This document shows positions 31,980 through 43,100 of a stretch of DNA of 64,000 nucleotides, one piece after another. The notes below the pieces were generated by a model. The model did not search any database, had not been told where the DNA came from, and worked only from the letters and a program-made list of their open reading frames with translations. Each line of letters begins with the position of its first letter. Positions within the stretch are counted from its first letter, which is position 1. Source of the stretch: Symbiodinium natans (lineage: Eukaryota > Sar > Dinophyceae > Suessiales > Symbiodiniaceae); the NCBI GenBank assembly GCA_905221605.1, contig CAJNDS010001813.1, positions 655,934 through 719,933 of the forward strand. Reading direction: 5' to 3'. The translations under genes and the position numbers were made by a program.

Positions 31980-32108
31980 TCTAAACCCTAAACCCTAAAC
32001 CCTAAAGGCTAAACCCTAAACCCTAAACCCTAAACCCTAAACCCTAAACCTTAAACCCTAAACCCTAAACCCTAAACCCTAAACCCTAAACCCTAAACCC
32101 TAAACCGT
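31980..32108. repeat. CCCTAAA array
   Basis: About 18 units on the low side of the segment 32123-32185. Confidence 0.95.
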
Positions 32109-32122
32109 CCTAAACCGTAAAC

Positions 32123-32185
32123 CAGCCAAGGGGACAAGGCTTTCTCCGACTGGCCCTTCGTGACGATCTCGGAGTGGGGCCTCGG
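32123..32185 (-). CDS. CNB-like exon, cassette part (63 nt)
   Basis: TTCGAG precedes and GTTTACGG follows on the minus strand. It reads AEAPLRDRHEGPVGESLVPL, where G-P-V-G-E-S-L resembles the phosphate cassette. The plus strand is also open and looks equally protein-like here, so strand is uncertain. CCCTAAA (low) and TTTAGGG (high) flank it. Confidence 0.3.
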
Positions 32186-32204
32186 CTCGAAAGGCTATTT
32201 CGGG

Positions 32205-32345
32205 GGTTTAGGGTTTAGGGTTTAGGGTTTAGGGTTTAGGGTTTAGGGTTTAGTGTTTAGGGTTCAGGGTTTAGGGGGTTTAGGGGGTTTGGGGGGGGGG
32301 GGGTTTAGGGGGTTCAGGGGGTTTAGGGGGTTTAGGGTTTGTAGA
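32205..32345. repeat. TTTAGGG array
   Basis: About 17 units, later ones GTTTAGGGG with a G12 run. Confidence 0.9.
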
Positions 32346-32371
32346 AATCGTAGTTTTCGTTTTTAGACTTG

Positions 32372-32478
32372 CAGTTTGGGATGTTCCCCCTTAGACTAGC
32401 AGTCCTTAACAGGATTCTAGTACCCCCGATTATAATCCCTATTAAGGACTGTTAGTATAAGGGGGGACATCCCAACTT
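32372..32478. mobile_element. Inverted-repeat element, family 6
   Basis: Arms of about 36 bp, GTTTGGGATGTTCCCCCTTA ... and its inverse ending GGGGGGACATCCCAACTT, around a 35-bp AT-rich loop. A single copy was seen. Confidence 0.85.
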
Positions 32479-32599
32479 GTAGGAATGCTAGGCTTTTTCG
32501 TGCTTGTCGAATTCGCAGGTTTTGTTTTAGGATGTTAGGGTGTTTAGGTTTTTGGGGGGCTTCTTGGGCAATTGTCGGTTTTTTTTTTTTTTTTGAGTG

Positions 32600-32692
32600 G
32601 TGTTGGGGGGAGGGGGTGGGGGTGTTGGGGAGTGGTGGGGTGGGGGGGGGGGGGGGTGGGTGGGGGTAGGGGGGGGGTGGGGGCGGGGGTGG

Positions 32693-32735
<43 letters not shown>

Positions 32736-32770
32736 GGGGGGGGTGGGGGGGGTGGTGGGGGGGGGGGGGT

Positions 32771-32802
<32 letters not shown>
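32600..32802. repeat. Poly-G tract
   Basis: About 200 bp of G with sparse T and A. Very high G-quadruplex potential and a likely sequencing or assembly weak point. Gly-rich frames are artefacts. Confidence 0.95.
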
Positions 32803-32803
<1 letters not shown>

Positions 32804-32893
32804 TGGGAGTCTTTAGGGCGTTTAGGGTTTAGGGTTTAGGGTTTAGGGTTTAGGGTTTAGGGTTTAGGGTTTAGGGTTTAGGGTTTAGGGTTA
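32803..32893. repeat. TTTAGGG array
   Basis: About 11 units directly after the poly-G tract. Confidence 0.9.
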
Positions 32894-32999
32894 CCCAAAC
32901 GAAGGTCCGTTTTCGGGAATCACTGGAAAGGTGGCGGCTCTAAGCCCTAAACCCTAAACCCTAAAACCTAACCCTAAACCCTCAACCCTAAACCCCAAA

Positions 33000-33925
33000 A
33001 CCCTGTAAGTGAGGCTCAGGACGCCAAGGGCCCAAAGCTTCATGGGGTTTGGGGTTTAGGGTTGATCTAACTAGGGCTTAGGCTCAGAAGACCCCGTAGT
33101 GTCTTTTGGGCTTAGCCCTTCTTTGGAGGGGGTTTGAGATGATGAGTAGTCAGCTACTCCTATGGTTGACCTGTGGTTTGAGGGAGGATTGGGGGGGGGG
33201 GGGTTTTCTTTTGAAGGCATGGCTCGGGGTCGTTTTTTTGCAAGGTGTGGTTCAGGTCTGTTTCGAAATCGTGCTGCTCTTGCCTAGGCGCGGCCCTCGT
33301 TCTGGCTGGAAATCGCACCCTCGCAAGGACTACTGACCACAAGACCAGACGACCAGGGGACCACGGGACCACGGGGCACGGGACCGCGGCACCAAGGAAA
33401 TTAGAGGACCGGAGGACGAGGGGACCAGCAAACAAGAGGCCAGCGAAGCGCGCACAACTTCTTGCAACCACCCTGCCCCCCCCCCCCCCCCCCCCTATGG
33501 GGGGTATTCAAGATTCAATGGGCATTCCACGTTGTAGGGCTACCCCGTGTACACCCCTAAACCCTAAACGCCCCTAAACCCTAAACCCAAACACAAAGTC
33601 GCATCCCCGTCGGGGGGCCAACCCCCCACCAGGGTACCCCCTGTTCTGGGACATCCATATAAGAGGGTTTAGGGCTTAGGGTTTATGGTTGAGGGTTTAA
33701 GTAACTTGGGCCATGGCTTGACCACGACGGGCAGGAAGCGCGTCGTGAGGTCCTGCTGGGGTCTTAGGATGTTTTGGGGTTTTAGAGTTTTAGGGTTTTA
33801 GGGTTTAGGGCTTTAAGGCTTTTGGGCTTCAGGGTGTAGTGTTTTGGATTTAGGGTCTACTAGGGTCTAACCTCAACCCTAAAGGGGTTAGGGTTGAAGC
33901 TCAAAGTTCTGCGACTTCCTACATG
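33000..33925. other. Unique spacer with GGACCA-type repeats
   Basis: 33325-33430 holds imperfect GGACCACGGG units; 33475-33495 is poly-C. The segment 33705-33785 is open on minus (DLTTRFLPVVVKPWPK, perhaps a CNB helix). Nothing else recognised. Confidence 0.35.
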
Positions 33926-33927
33926 CC

Positions 33928-34255
33928 AGGGTTTAGGGTTTAGGGTCTAGGGTTTAGGGTTTAGGGTTTAGGGTTTAGGGTTTAAGGTTTAAGGTTTAGG
34001 GTTTAAGGTTTAGGGTTTAGGGTTTAGGGTTAAAATTCAAGCCTCCGGAGCTTTACACCGGCCCAAATCCAAACCCTGAAAGCCTGGGTCTCTTAGCCTT
34101 TTGGTTTGGGGCTTAGGGTTTAGCGTTTAGGGCTTACAGTAGGGTTTAGGATTTAGGGTTTAGGGTTTAGGGTTTGGGGTTTAGGGTTTAGGGTTTAGGG
34201 TTTAGGGGTTAGGGGTTAGGGTTTAGGGTCTACGGTTTAGGGTTTAGGGTTTCGG
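33928..34255. repeat. TTTAGGG arrays
   Basis: 33928-34030 and 34140-34255, degenerate. Confidence 0.85.
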
Positions 34256-34367
34256 GCTTATGGTGTTTCTGTGCGGGTTAGGGTGCAGGATTTCGGGTTT
34301 TAGGGTGAAGGATTTATGGTTTAGGGTTTCGGGTTTATGGTGTAGGGTGTAGGGCTTAGGGTCAGAC

Positions 34368-34441
34368 ATCTGAGTTGTGGTCGCTCTCGTTATCATACGG
34401 CCAAGTAAGTTTATGATTTTGCAGGGTTCTCCAAGAAAGGA
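34368..34441 (-). CDS. CNB-like exon, cassette part (74 nt)
   Basis: TTGCAG precedes and GTCTGACC follows on the minus strand. The peptide SFLGEPCKIINLLGRMITRA continues with TTTQM. LGEP followed by R-x-x-T-R-A-T suggests the cassette and arginine region. This is the last exon-like piece before the copia pair. Confidence 0.4.
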
Positions 34442-34659
34442 CTGCAACTGTGAAAGCCGACGGTTCAGGGTCTGGATTTTCGGGCATCAAATAGAAAGCC
34501 ACCACTGCAATCGCTTCAAAATAGTTTCGGGGTTTAGACTTTGGGTTTTAGGGTAGGCTTATCAGGACACAATCACTGCACAAATCGACATACACACATA
34601 CGCACATCCGCAATTCACGCAGTGGGGCGGCCGGGGAAGGGGGTGAATCGACCCGGAGC

Positions 34660-35110
34660 CGATGTAGGTGACGCCGCATTGTGAGGTGGCATTGTTTGAC
34701 GCTCCATTGCGGGGTGATGCCGAAACGGCGTGAAGCCGACTTACCCCCTGACGCCGACTGTGAAGCCGAAGTGTTCTCTGACGCCGAATCGTGAAGCCGA
34801 ATTACCCCCATGGCGCCGAACTGTGATGCCGATTACCTCCTGATGCTCCACATCTCACGACCGAAGTGGCTCTTGCACCACTTGCTCAGTGTCGCTTCCA
34901 TTTGTTCCCTGGGTTGAGTTCGTGCCCCGGAGACTGCCCCCCCCTTTGCCAGCCTCCAGCTTCGCAATGCGTCTTCGCCCCCTAATTAGTTTGGCTTCGC
35001 AATGCGTCTTCGCCTCCCGACGTGTCTTCGCACAATGCGGCTTTGCCTCCTAGATCGGCTTCGCCGACCGGGCACGTTAAGCACTATTTCGGCTTCGCCA
35101 AGCGGCTTCG
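34660..35110. repeat. GCCGA and CTTCGC imperfect tandem repeats
   Basis: TGAAGCCGA/TGACGCCGA units about every 32 bp at 34660-34860, then GGCTTCGC/GCGTCTTCGCC units at 34960-35110. Confidence 0.7.
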
Positions 35111-35154
35111 GCTTCAGGTCGATTCAACCCCTCCCCCCTGGGCCGCAACGCGTA

Positions 35155-35211
35155 CCTACATACATGCATGCATACATACATGCATACAAACAAACAAACA
35201 AACAAACAAAC
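35155..35211. repeat. ACATGCAT and (AAAC)n microsatellite, left insertion site
   Basis: Ends in CAAAC exactly at the left LTR. Confidence 0.9.
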
Positions 35212-35405
35212 TGCGAAATTGCGAGGTAGCCAAAGTCTACACAAACAACCCTAAAGTGATCGTGCAACCTCAGCCAACCTCAACACTCAAAGTTCCTATG
35301 ATGCCTCGGCCTTTTCTCTCTGGGCAAAGTTGTGCTTGAGCCACCAAAGTGGCAGATCATGAGTAGGGCTCATCTGGGGAGGAAAAGTGTGATTATAATT
35401 TCACA
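35212..35405 (-). repeat. 3' LTR of copia copy 1
   Basis: The 194-bp LTR starts TGCGAAATT and ends AATTTCACA on the plus strand, so it has TG...CA ends and a 9-bp imperfect terminal inverted repeat. It carries six AAAGT pentamers, the motif that saturates the whole element. The left flank is an (AAAC)n run ending in CAAAC. Confidence 0.95.
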
Positions 35406-35718
35406 CGCCTCCTTGGACTAAAGTTGCTTTAACTTTCGTCCACACTCAATCACACACCCGCTTCAAAGTACGAACCACAATATCAGCAAACAAAGTTCGA
35501 AGAAATGTTTTACTCGAAAGTCGGGGGAATCAGCTGATTCGCAAAAGCTGCCATCTTCAAAGTGGCTGTTAAAAAGATCGTTGTGCTCTTCAAAGTTGTG
35601 GTGCTTGCGAAAGGTATTATGAATCGGCCCAAAGTGCAGCGATTCTGGCTGTCTGAAATACCAAAGTGCCCAAAGTCGGCATATCGAAATGCAGCGACTC
35701 GAAAAGTGGCACATTCCT

Positions 35719-36582
35719 TCACATCCTGGAGCCACGACGCAAAGTGGGGATATCCAAGTGCATCGGCGCAACGCCCTCGTCTGGAAAGTTTGAGAGCTCT
35801 TGGTACAGCCGAGATAAAAGTGGGAGGTGCATAAGGCGCGAGTGCCTGCAGTCAGGCCTGTCAAAGTAGGTGTTGAGATTGTCACAAAGCTCGTACGGGT
35901 GAATGCGGTGCAACAAAGTGACAATCGTTCGGCAAGTAGGCTCCCACATAAAGTTCAGGCTCTGAACTTTGAGAAAGTAATCCACATATCGCCTATTCCA
36001 TAGACGATTTCCATTGATGGTGATTAACCGAGTAAAGTCTTGTAGCAAAAGTCGGACTCCAATCGTGATCAACTGCTCTCCTGGCATAAAAGTCACACGA
36101 TCAAGTCCCTGTTGCAAGGAGATAGACAGTCCAAATGACCAAAATAAAAGTGACGATCTCGGAGACAAAGTGAGGTTCAGGCAATCCACCATAGTTCCCA
36201 CCATTGCTGCAGATGGCAAGACAAAGTTTCCTGACCTCTGAGCTGCAGATGCAACCGTCAACCAAAGTCCTGTAGGTAGAGTAAGCCACAGCTGAAAAGG
36301 AACCCAATCCTGCCGAAAAGTGGGGCGTTCCGGTGTCCAGAACCCCACAAAAGTCCTCTGCAGCACCTCCAACTCAGGAGGTGTATAAAGTCCCAAAGTG
36401 GCCGCATACTGGATCAAAGGATAAAGCTTCTGAAACATTTCCGCCGGCGATGAAAGTGGCAGATAAAGTTGCTCCTTCTGCAACCCATTCCACAAGGTTT
36501 CAAGAACCAGCTGCAGACTCAGCCACGTGCGATACGTGCTAAAGTCCACGTCACGGCTCTGAGCTGGTGTAAAGCGATCCAT
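35719..36582 (-). CDS. Second ORF of the copia element, copy 1 (287 aa, unknown function)
   Basis: This ATG-started frame lies between Gag-Pol and the 3' LTR, the place where some LTR elements carry an env-like or accessory gene. The protein is rich in Leu, Trp and Tyr, with moderately hydrophobic stretches near residues 105-115 and 140-155, but it has no clear signal peptide or standard transmembrane anchor. I do not recognise a domain. It is preserved intact and with identical length in both copies, which supports a real product. It could instead be the C-terminal exon of a spliced product. Expression would need a subgenomic or spliced RNA. Confidence 0.7.
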   Translation of the reverse strand: MDRFTPAQSRDVDFSTYRTWLSLQLVLETLWNGLQKEQLYLPLSSPAEMFQKLYPLIQYAATLGLYTPPELEVLQRTFVGFWTPERPTFRQDWVPFQLWLTLPTGLWLTVASAAQRSGNFVLPSAAMVGTMVDCLNLTLSPRSSLLFWSFGLSISLQQGLDRVTFMPGEQLITIGVRLLLQDFTRLITINGNRLWNRRYVDYFLKVQSLNFMWEPTCRTIVTLLHRIHPYELCDNLNTYFDRPDCRHSRLMHLPLLSRLYQELSNFPDEGVAPMHLDIPTLRRGSRM

Positions 36583-37163
36583 CGCCTCAAAGTCTGCTGC
36601 GCGGCTCCACCGCGTGCAAAGTTGCGAGAACTGTCTCTGGACGTCTCACACCTTTAAAGTGCCATGGCGCGCGGGCGCACAAGAGCATCAAAGTGTTTCG
36701 AGAGAAGCACCAGAGGGGCGCGAGGCAAAGTAAACCACAAACGCCAAAGAAACCCCGAACACCCCAAAAAGGTCAAAGTTGGCTGGGGTCGAATTTATGT
36801 ACATTAAAAGACTAAAGTTAAAATGCGCCCGAACAGCGCGAGTTCGCGTGGAGAAAGTGCGCGCGTTCGCGCGTGGCGGCGAAGGTTTCGTGCCTGAAAA
36901 CTGAAAAAGTTGCGCGCGCGTACGCGAGCCGAGTGCGCCGAATGCGCCGAAAGTTGACATGACTGAACATGACTGCAAAGCACACGTCTGCACTGCACAG
37001 CACTGCAAAGTACATGTCTGCAAAAGTGACATGTCCGCACAAGACAGCACAAGTGACATGAAAGACATGAAAAGTGACATGACTGTACACACACACCAAG
37101 AGTGACATGTCCGCAAAAGTACGTGTTTCTCTCCTCTCACACTCTCTCTTCTTTCTGTCTTTC
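36583..37163 (-). other. Spacer between Gag-Pol and ORF2, copy 1
   Basis: About 580 nt with no convincing gene. At 36955-37100 it holds loosely repeated AAGTGACATG-type units, followed by a CT-rich stretch. AAAGT pentamers continue at the same density as in the coding parts. It could carry the signal that allows ORF2 to be expressed. The equivalent region in copy 2 is 44720-45300. Confidence 0.5.
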
Positions 37164-40100
37164 TCAAAGTGGAAAACCAAAAGTAGGCAGATGCCTGTGC
37201 AAGGTTTCTTTGGGAACATACTTCGTCAAGATATCAGCTGGGTTCAAAGTTCCCAACACTTTCTTTACACGCACCATACCTGAGGCAACAAGTTCTTGAA
37301 CGTAAAGAAAGCGAAGCTCCACGTGCTTCGTCTTACGGGATGCCCCAAAGCGCGAAACTATGCTTTTACCAACGTTGGAGTCGGTCCAGATACAAAGGTT
37401 TGCTTTCGGGAAAAGTTTCGCCTCCTCGATCAGAGACTTCAGGAAAAGTGCATCAGCGGTTCCTGAGCCTATCGCGTACAGCTCGGCTTCCCCACTCGAA
37501 AGTGCTACCGTAGCTTGCGTCCTACTGTGCGACAAAATGTTCGCACCCAACATGAAAAGTGACACACCCGAAGTGGATCTACGACTATCTGCGCAGCCAG
37601 CCCAATCGGAATCTACGTAAATGTTGATGTCTATGGCTTTGTGTTGTGGGGAAAGTTGTAGGGTAGGTTGAAGACGTTGCGAAAAGTTCTTCGTACCAGC
37701 AAGGTACTTCAAAAGGTGCTTGGCCTTGGCTTCATGCTCTGAGGTCGGGGCAGAAAGTCCTCGACTGAGCTCCTTTACTGCATACATGATGTCTGGGCGT
37801 ACACTCGAAAGCCACAAAAGTTGGCCTACGATGCGCCGGTAGCGCTTGTGCGCTTCCGCGTCCAGAGGCTCAACATTCAACTGCTTTCGCAAAGTGTCTG
37901 TGCCCGGAGCAAGGACTGGCTTACAACCTGAAAGTCCCGCCGTCTCAAGCATACGATCAATGTACGCAGGGTTCATGCCAACAAGTATGGCGTCGTTCGT
38001 TCTTTGAAGCTCACGGCCAAGGAAAGTCACCGATTGACCTTCGTCCAAAGTGCCTGTCATCTTCAACAACAGGTCTTTCTGCAAATCCGCAACCGAAAGT
38101 TCGACATCTGGCTTTGAACCAAAGAACATGAGGTCGTCAACATAAGCAAGCACGTAAGGTTGCTTGGTCTCATGCACATAAAGGTTTGGGTCTGACTTGA
38201 CCCTGCGAAAGCCATTCTTCTTCATGACTGACGCAAAGTGCTCTTGCCAAAGCTTTGGAGAGTGCTTAAGACCATAAAGCGCCTTCTTCAACTTCCAAAG
38301 CGTGCAGCCATCTGGGTAAAACTCGAGCGGGGGTATGACGTAAAAGTCATCATCCACAGCAGCGTGCAAGAAAGCTGTGGAAATGTCACCCACTGCTATG
38401 TGCCATCCTCTGGCTACAGCCAAAGTAAGCAAAAGCTTCAAGGTGGTGAGCGAAGGCGTCGAGGCGAAAGTCTCATCCTTGTCATTGACTTCTTGCGTGT
38501 AGCCTCGAACTACAAGTCGACAGCGCACAGTGCCGTCGGACTTGCGGACCTTAACCCACCGCGTCGAAATGACCTTGTCTAAAAGTGCTTGGGGAATGTC
38601 CTTGTAGTGAACTTCTTCGAAAACATCGAAAGTCGTCATAGACTTCATCTCCTTTTTCATCCCTTCTACTTCTTCAACGAGCGGAAACTCGGTTTCATAC
38701 CACAAGTACGGGTTTTCCAGGGTCTTCATCAGCAAAAGTTCTCTTTCATCCTGGTTTATTGCTACAGGAACTTCAAGGTCGTTCTTGGTTGTGACTGCAG
38801 CAACACGAAGGTAACAAAGTGGCTTGGGTATGCGCTTCCTACCGCTGTAGAAAGTCACCGCGTTGATCCTCTGCACCTTAGTCGTTCCAACGTCAAAAGT
38901 CTCTGTGCTACGCTTGGTCGGTGACGCGGGCGACTCGTCAGAAAGTCGCGGCCTCGAACCAGGGGGCTGAGGCAAAGCTGCGTCTGTACTCGACCTTGCT
39001 TGCGCTGCATTTGCAGTTTGCTCATCCAAAGTCAAGCGTGGAGGCTCAAACTCAGGCGGAGGCAAGGGCGGTTCTTGCTCTACATCAGAAAAGTAATCTT
39101 CCGGAAGGTCCGAAAGATCGTCACGAGCCGGAACAGGCTCTGTGCCATCTAAGCCCAAAGCTTCTTCCAACTCTGGGTCTGAAAGTTCATAGTTTGGCAC
39201 ATCATTGCCTTTTTCAGGAGGACCAGAAAGTGGCCCAGACGGTGGCAAAGCTGGGTTTGTCGCCTCCTCGGACTGCTGCATCGGAAAGATGAAGGAGTCC
39301 GTTTCCACCTTTGCACCGGTTGGGTCCCAAGGACGCGCGGTAACCGACTGCAAAAGTGCCGCGTCAGACTGCTGGGTGGGGGGGAGGCGTTTCAAGGAAC
39401 GCGTCTTGTAAACCCCACGAGAGTCAGCGACAAAGTGTTGCTCCGACTCTGTGTCTTTACCAAGCCAAATGCCACGCTCAAAAGCCGGCTTGCCTTTGTT
39501 GACACGCTGTTTTCGGAAAAGTACGGTCTCTCCAAAGCGGCATATGAAGCCGTTGTACCGCTTTCCCCAGCGTCTCTCAAAAGCAGTAGTGCCAGCAGCG
39601 TTGCAAAGGTAACGGTTGACAAGCCACTGCGCGTGGCGCACAAGCCAAGTGAAAAGCGCTGAGTGAACCGACAGATCAACTTGGTAACGCTGCAAAAGCT
39701 CAAGCCGCAAAGCCTTGATCTGTCCATACAAAGTTGCTTGCATGTTTCCAACGGAACCCTGAGCTTGCTTCCAGCCTGTCGGGGTACTCCGCAAAGAAAG
39801 TCCACCGACTTCGCCTGTTACAGCTTCCGCGATGGCTTTCAAAGCTGGCTCTGGGTCGCATTGCAAGATTCCGAAAGTACGTCCGGTTTCTAGAACAAAG
39901 CGTCTCAACTCTGCATGGGAGTACGGTGTGCGAGCCTTTGTGGGAATCACCACTGAAAGTGCCATGTTCGAGAGAACATCGACAACGTTAAGTATGGTGA
40001 CCTGTTCCTCACCAGGCTTATCTGAAAGAAAGCTAAAGTCCATCTGCAGGACGGGCTGTCTCAACGAAAGTTTCTTACTGTGAGCCTGCCTGCTCTTAGC

Positions 40101-43100
40101 TTTCAAACAAATTTCACACCACGGCTTGAACGGCAAGTGAGTGAGCTCATGCTCCAGCCTTTCTGTTAAAGTTGGCTCGCCGGGCTGCTTCAAGCCCTTC
40201 GGCCTCTGAGCCAAGTACTCTGGCTGAGCTGGCTCTGCTTCAAAGGCTTCAAGTGGCAACTTCTCAAAACAAGTAGCGCCAACAAAGTCTTGCGTCACTT
40301 CCTGCGCGCCGTGTTTGCGCCACAAGTCAAAATGCCACGTTGGCTCTGCATCAGGACGCATGATCAAAGTCATGCGCGCATTGCCCAACTCTTCTTCAAA
40401 GTGCGGGTCTTCTGGCACATACAAGGTGTTCCGAGACACGTAGTGAACACGAACCCAAAACAACTGAAAGTTCAGCCAACGGTCGTGCGTGAAGGCTTCT
40501 CCAGTTGCAGGGTCCTTCTCCGAAAGCTGTTCCACCAGGGCCTTCTGGAAGTCAGGCAAAGTGCCGGAAGCGGCCTGCGCCAAACGCAGACGGAAAGTGT
40601 CCTCTGCAGAACGGTCCTTTGGTGGTTTAGGCTTTTCTGCTAAAGTGTCTTGCGGCTGCGCGAGGGCTTTTGGGACAGGTTGGGGAAAAGTTGACTGCTT
40701 GCCAGCGAGTCTACGACCCGTGGATTTGGAGGAAAGTTTAAATACAGTACGACCAACAAAGCGTCCAGAAGACTTCCCTTTGGGATCCTTAGACGTTCGC
40801 CAGTTATCGTGCAAAGTTTCTTTTCTGCCATCTTCGTACGTAAGGTAAGTGACACGCTCATCAGCTAAGGACTCGAGCTCAACTGGCCTATCTTTCGTCC
40901 CTTCAGGAGAAAAGAAAGTCGCTCTAGATCTTTTGTGTATTCTTGTGAGGGTGTTACCCGAAAGTTCCCAGCGATCAGCATTGTAGTAAACGGGGTTAAA
41001 CTGGGTTGGAGCAATCAAAGTACCTTGTTCATTGGAGTCGTGAAGAAGGTTGCAAACTTCAACAAACTCATCCTTGTTGAAAGCTCCCAAAGTAGGCCGA
41101 AGGAACAAAAGTGACCCTTGTCTGATTATTGGAACTTGGTTTCCATCAGGGGTTGAAAGTACCTGAGACTCTCTTGTCATCGTCACTTGAAAGCCTTGTC
41201 TCAAAAGTCTTCCAACCGAAACCACACAGTACGGTACGTCGCATACGTAAAAGTGAAGAAAGCAAGGCTGACCGTCAAAGTCAAGCTTCACAAGCCTTCT
41301 ACCGTAAACCGTCAAGGGTTGACCCGAAATGGATCTCAAAGGCGGTGGCTTCCCTGAAAGTGGCAAAAGCGGCCACTCCGAAGCAAAGTCCTGAGGACAG
41401 CAATGGGTCGCTGCTCCTGAATCAAAAAGTATCCAGGGCTCATTCTCGTCAAAGGTGGCTGCAACCAAATGTTCCTCCAAAGCATGATCCCGGAATGTTG
41501 TGTTCAGGTTCGACACTCCAAGATCGTACACACTGAAAAGTTTCTGAGGCACCGAGTCGTTTCGGTTCAGCGAAAAGGTTTCCAACGGCGCCATGCCAAC
41601 CGACGAAAAGGTCACACGCTTCTCGCCATACGAAAAGTCAACATCACCAGTCAACATGCCTTCAAAACCAAACGACTGACTAACACCAAAGTTGCCAAGC
41701 ACGAGTGCCGACATCAAGAACGAGCTCGGGGAAAGTGAGCTCTTGGCCTTAGGTTTGGGCGCTGCCTTGGAAAGTCCTGGAGGGGCTGTCACAGTGACAG
41801 CTGAAACTGGAGCCTGCTGAGCTCCATGCTGCAAAGTTGACTCTTCCTTAGGCTTCTGAGGCTGTTGCGGTGACAAAGTCTCCTTTGAGGAGGTGGCTTC
41901 AGGCCACCACTCATTCCAACCTGCAAAGTCCTGATACGAATACCAGTCCCAGGAATCCCACGAGGAATCCCAAAGTGAGTCATCCCATGACTCCCAACTC
42001 TCATCGAAAAGTGCTCCGACTGTCCACTCAGACCAGTCGTCCCAAGGGGCCTCACCAAAGTAAGACTCTTCTTCCTGGAGACCGTAAAGTTCACTCTCTT
42101 CTCCCTCAACAGCATTCACTCTGTTCAGCGGACACTTGCTAGCAAAGTGACCTGACTTACCACATGTCCAGCACAAGGCACTCGAAGATGCCGAAGCACC
42201 CGCCGACGAACCAAAGTTCTTTCCTTTGCCTTTGCTTTTCCCTTTCAAACTTCCGAAAAAGTTCCAGTGGGGGCCTTTCTTGCCTTTTCCTTTGCCTTTC
42301 ATGGGACCAAAGTCCTTTCCTTTTCCTTTCTTTCCTTTGCCCTTTCCTTTTCCTTTTCCTTTCTTTCCTTTGCCCTTTCCTAGATACCCAATGTCCATGG
42401 GCGCTTGTCCGCCTCCTGCGAAAGTGGTCGAGGCAGAGGTCTGCGCTAACGGATTCACCAAAAGTCTAGACCTGTAGTACTCCAAGATGACCTCGCGAAC
42501 CTGCTCATACGTTTGCAAAGTTTTGGCGTTCAAGCGAAGATGCTGCTGCAAAGCTCCTGTTGTCTTGTTCAGCAAAGTAGCTACCAAAACACCATCTGGC
42601 AAAGCTTGACCTGCCTGTTTCTCGTACTTCACCTTGATTGTTTCCCAAACGTTAAAGTCCTGCTCAAACGTGTTTGGACCAAACCTGAAATCCAAAAGTT
42701 GCGTGAGCAAAGCTGTCGACCTGGTTGCATCAGGCAAGGCAAACTTGTTGAAAAGTCTTCTCCAGGTCTCAAAGCCATTCGACCCGACGTTCTGACGAAC
42801 GACAAGTTTCGCCGAATCCTTCACAAGCTGAGAAAGTAGATAGTGCAACTTGCGACTGAAAAGTACACGACTACGCGTTGCATCAACATCCACATCACCT
42901 GTGTCCAAAGTTACTTCAAGGTGTGCATCTGTGAACTCGGTTGTCAAAGCTTCGGCATTGTCGAGCAAAGTCACTGCGCCTGCTTCGAACATCGAAATGT
43001 ACGCTTTAAAGTTCCATGACCATTCTTCCCAGTCTGCAGGCTGACCGGAAAAGTTGTCTGGGAGAGGAAGCCTAAGCTTTCCTGCAAAGTCACCATCTTC

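Noticed and set aside
32572-32839. Gly-rich open frames
   Set aside because: Composition artefact of the poly-G tract.
36688-37219. Cys/Ser-rich minus frames of 96-159 codons between pol and ORF2
   Set aside because: Three overlapping frames over short ACATG/AAGT repeats; no family features and no conserved advantage of one frame.
37360-43044. Many plus-strand frames of 60-140 codons across both copia elements
   Set aside because: Antisense shadows of Gag-Pol, repeated identically in both copies because the DNA is repeated.
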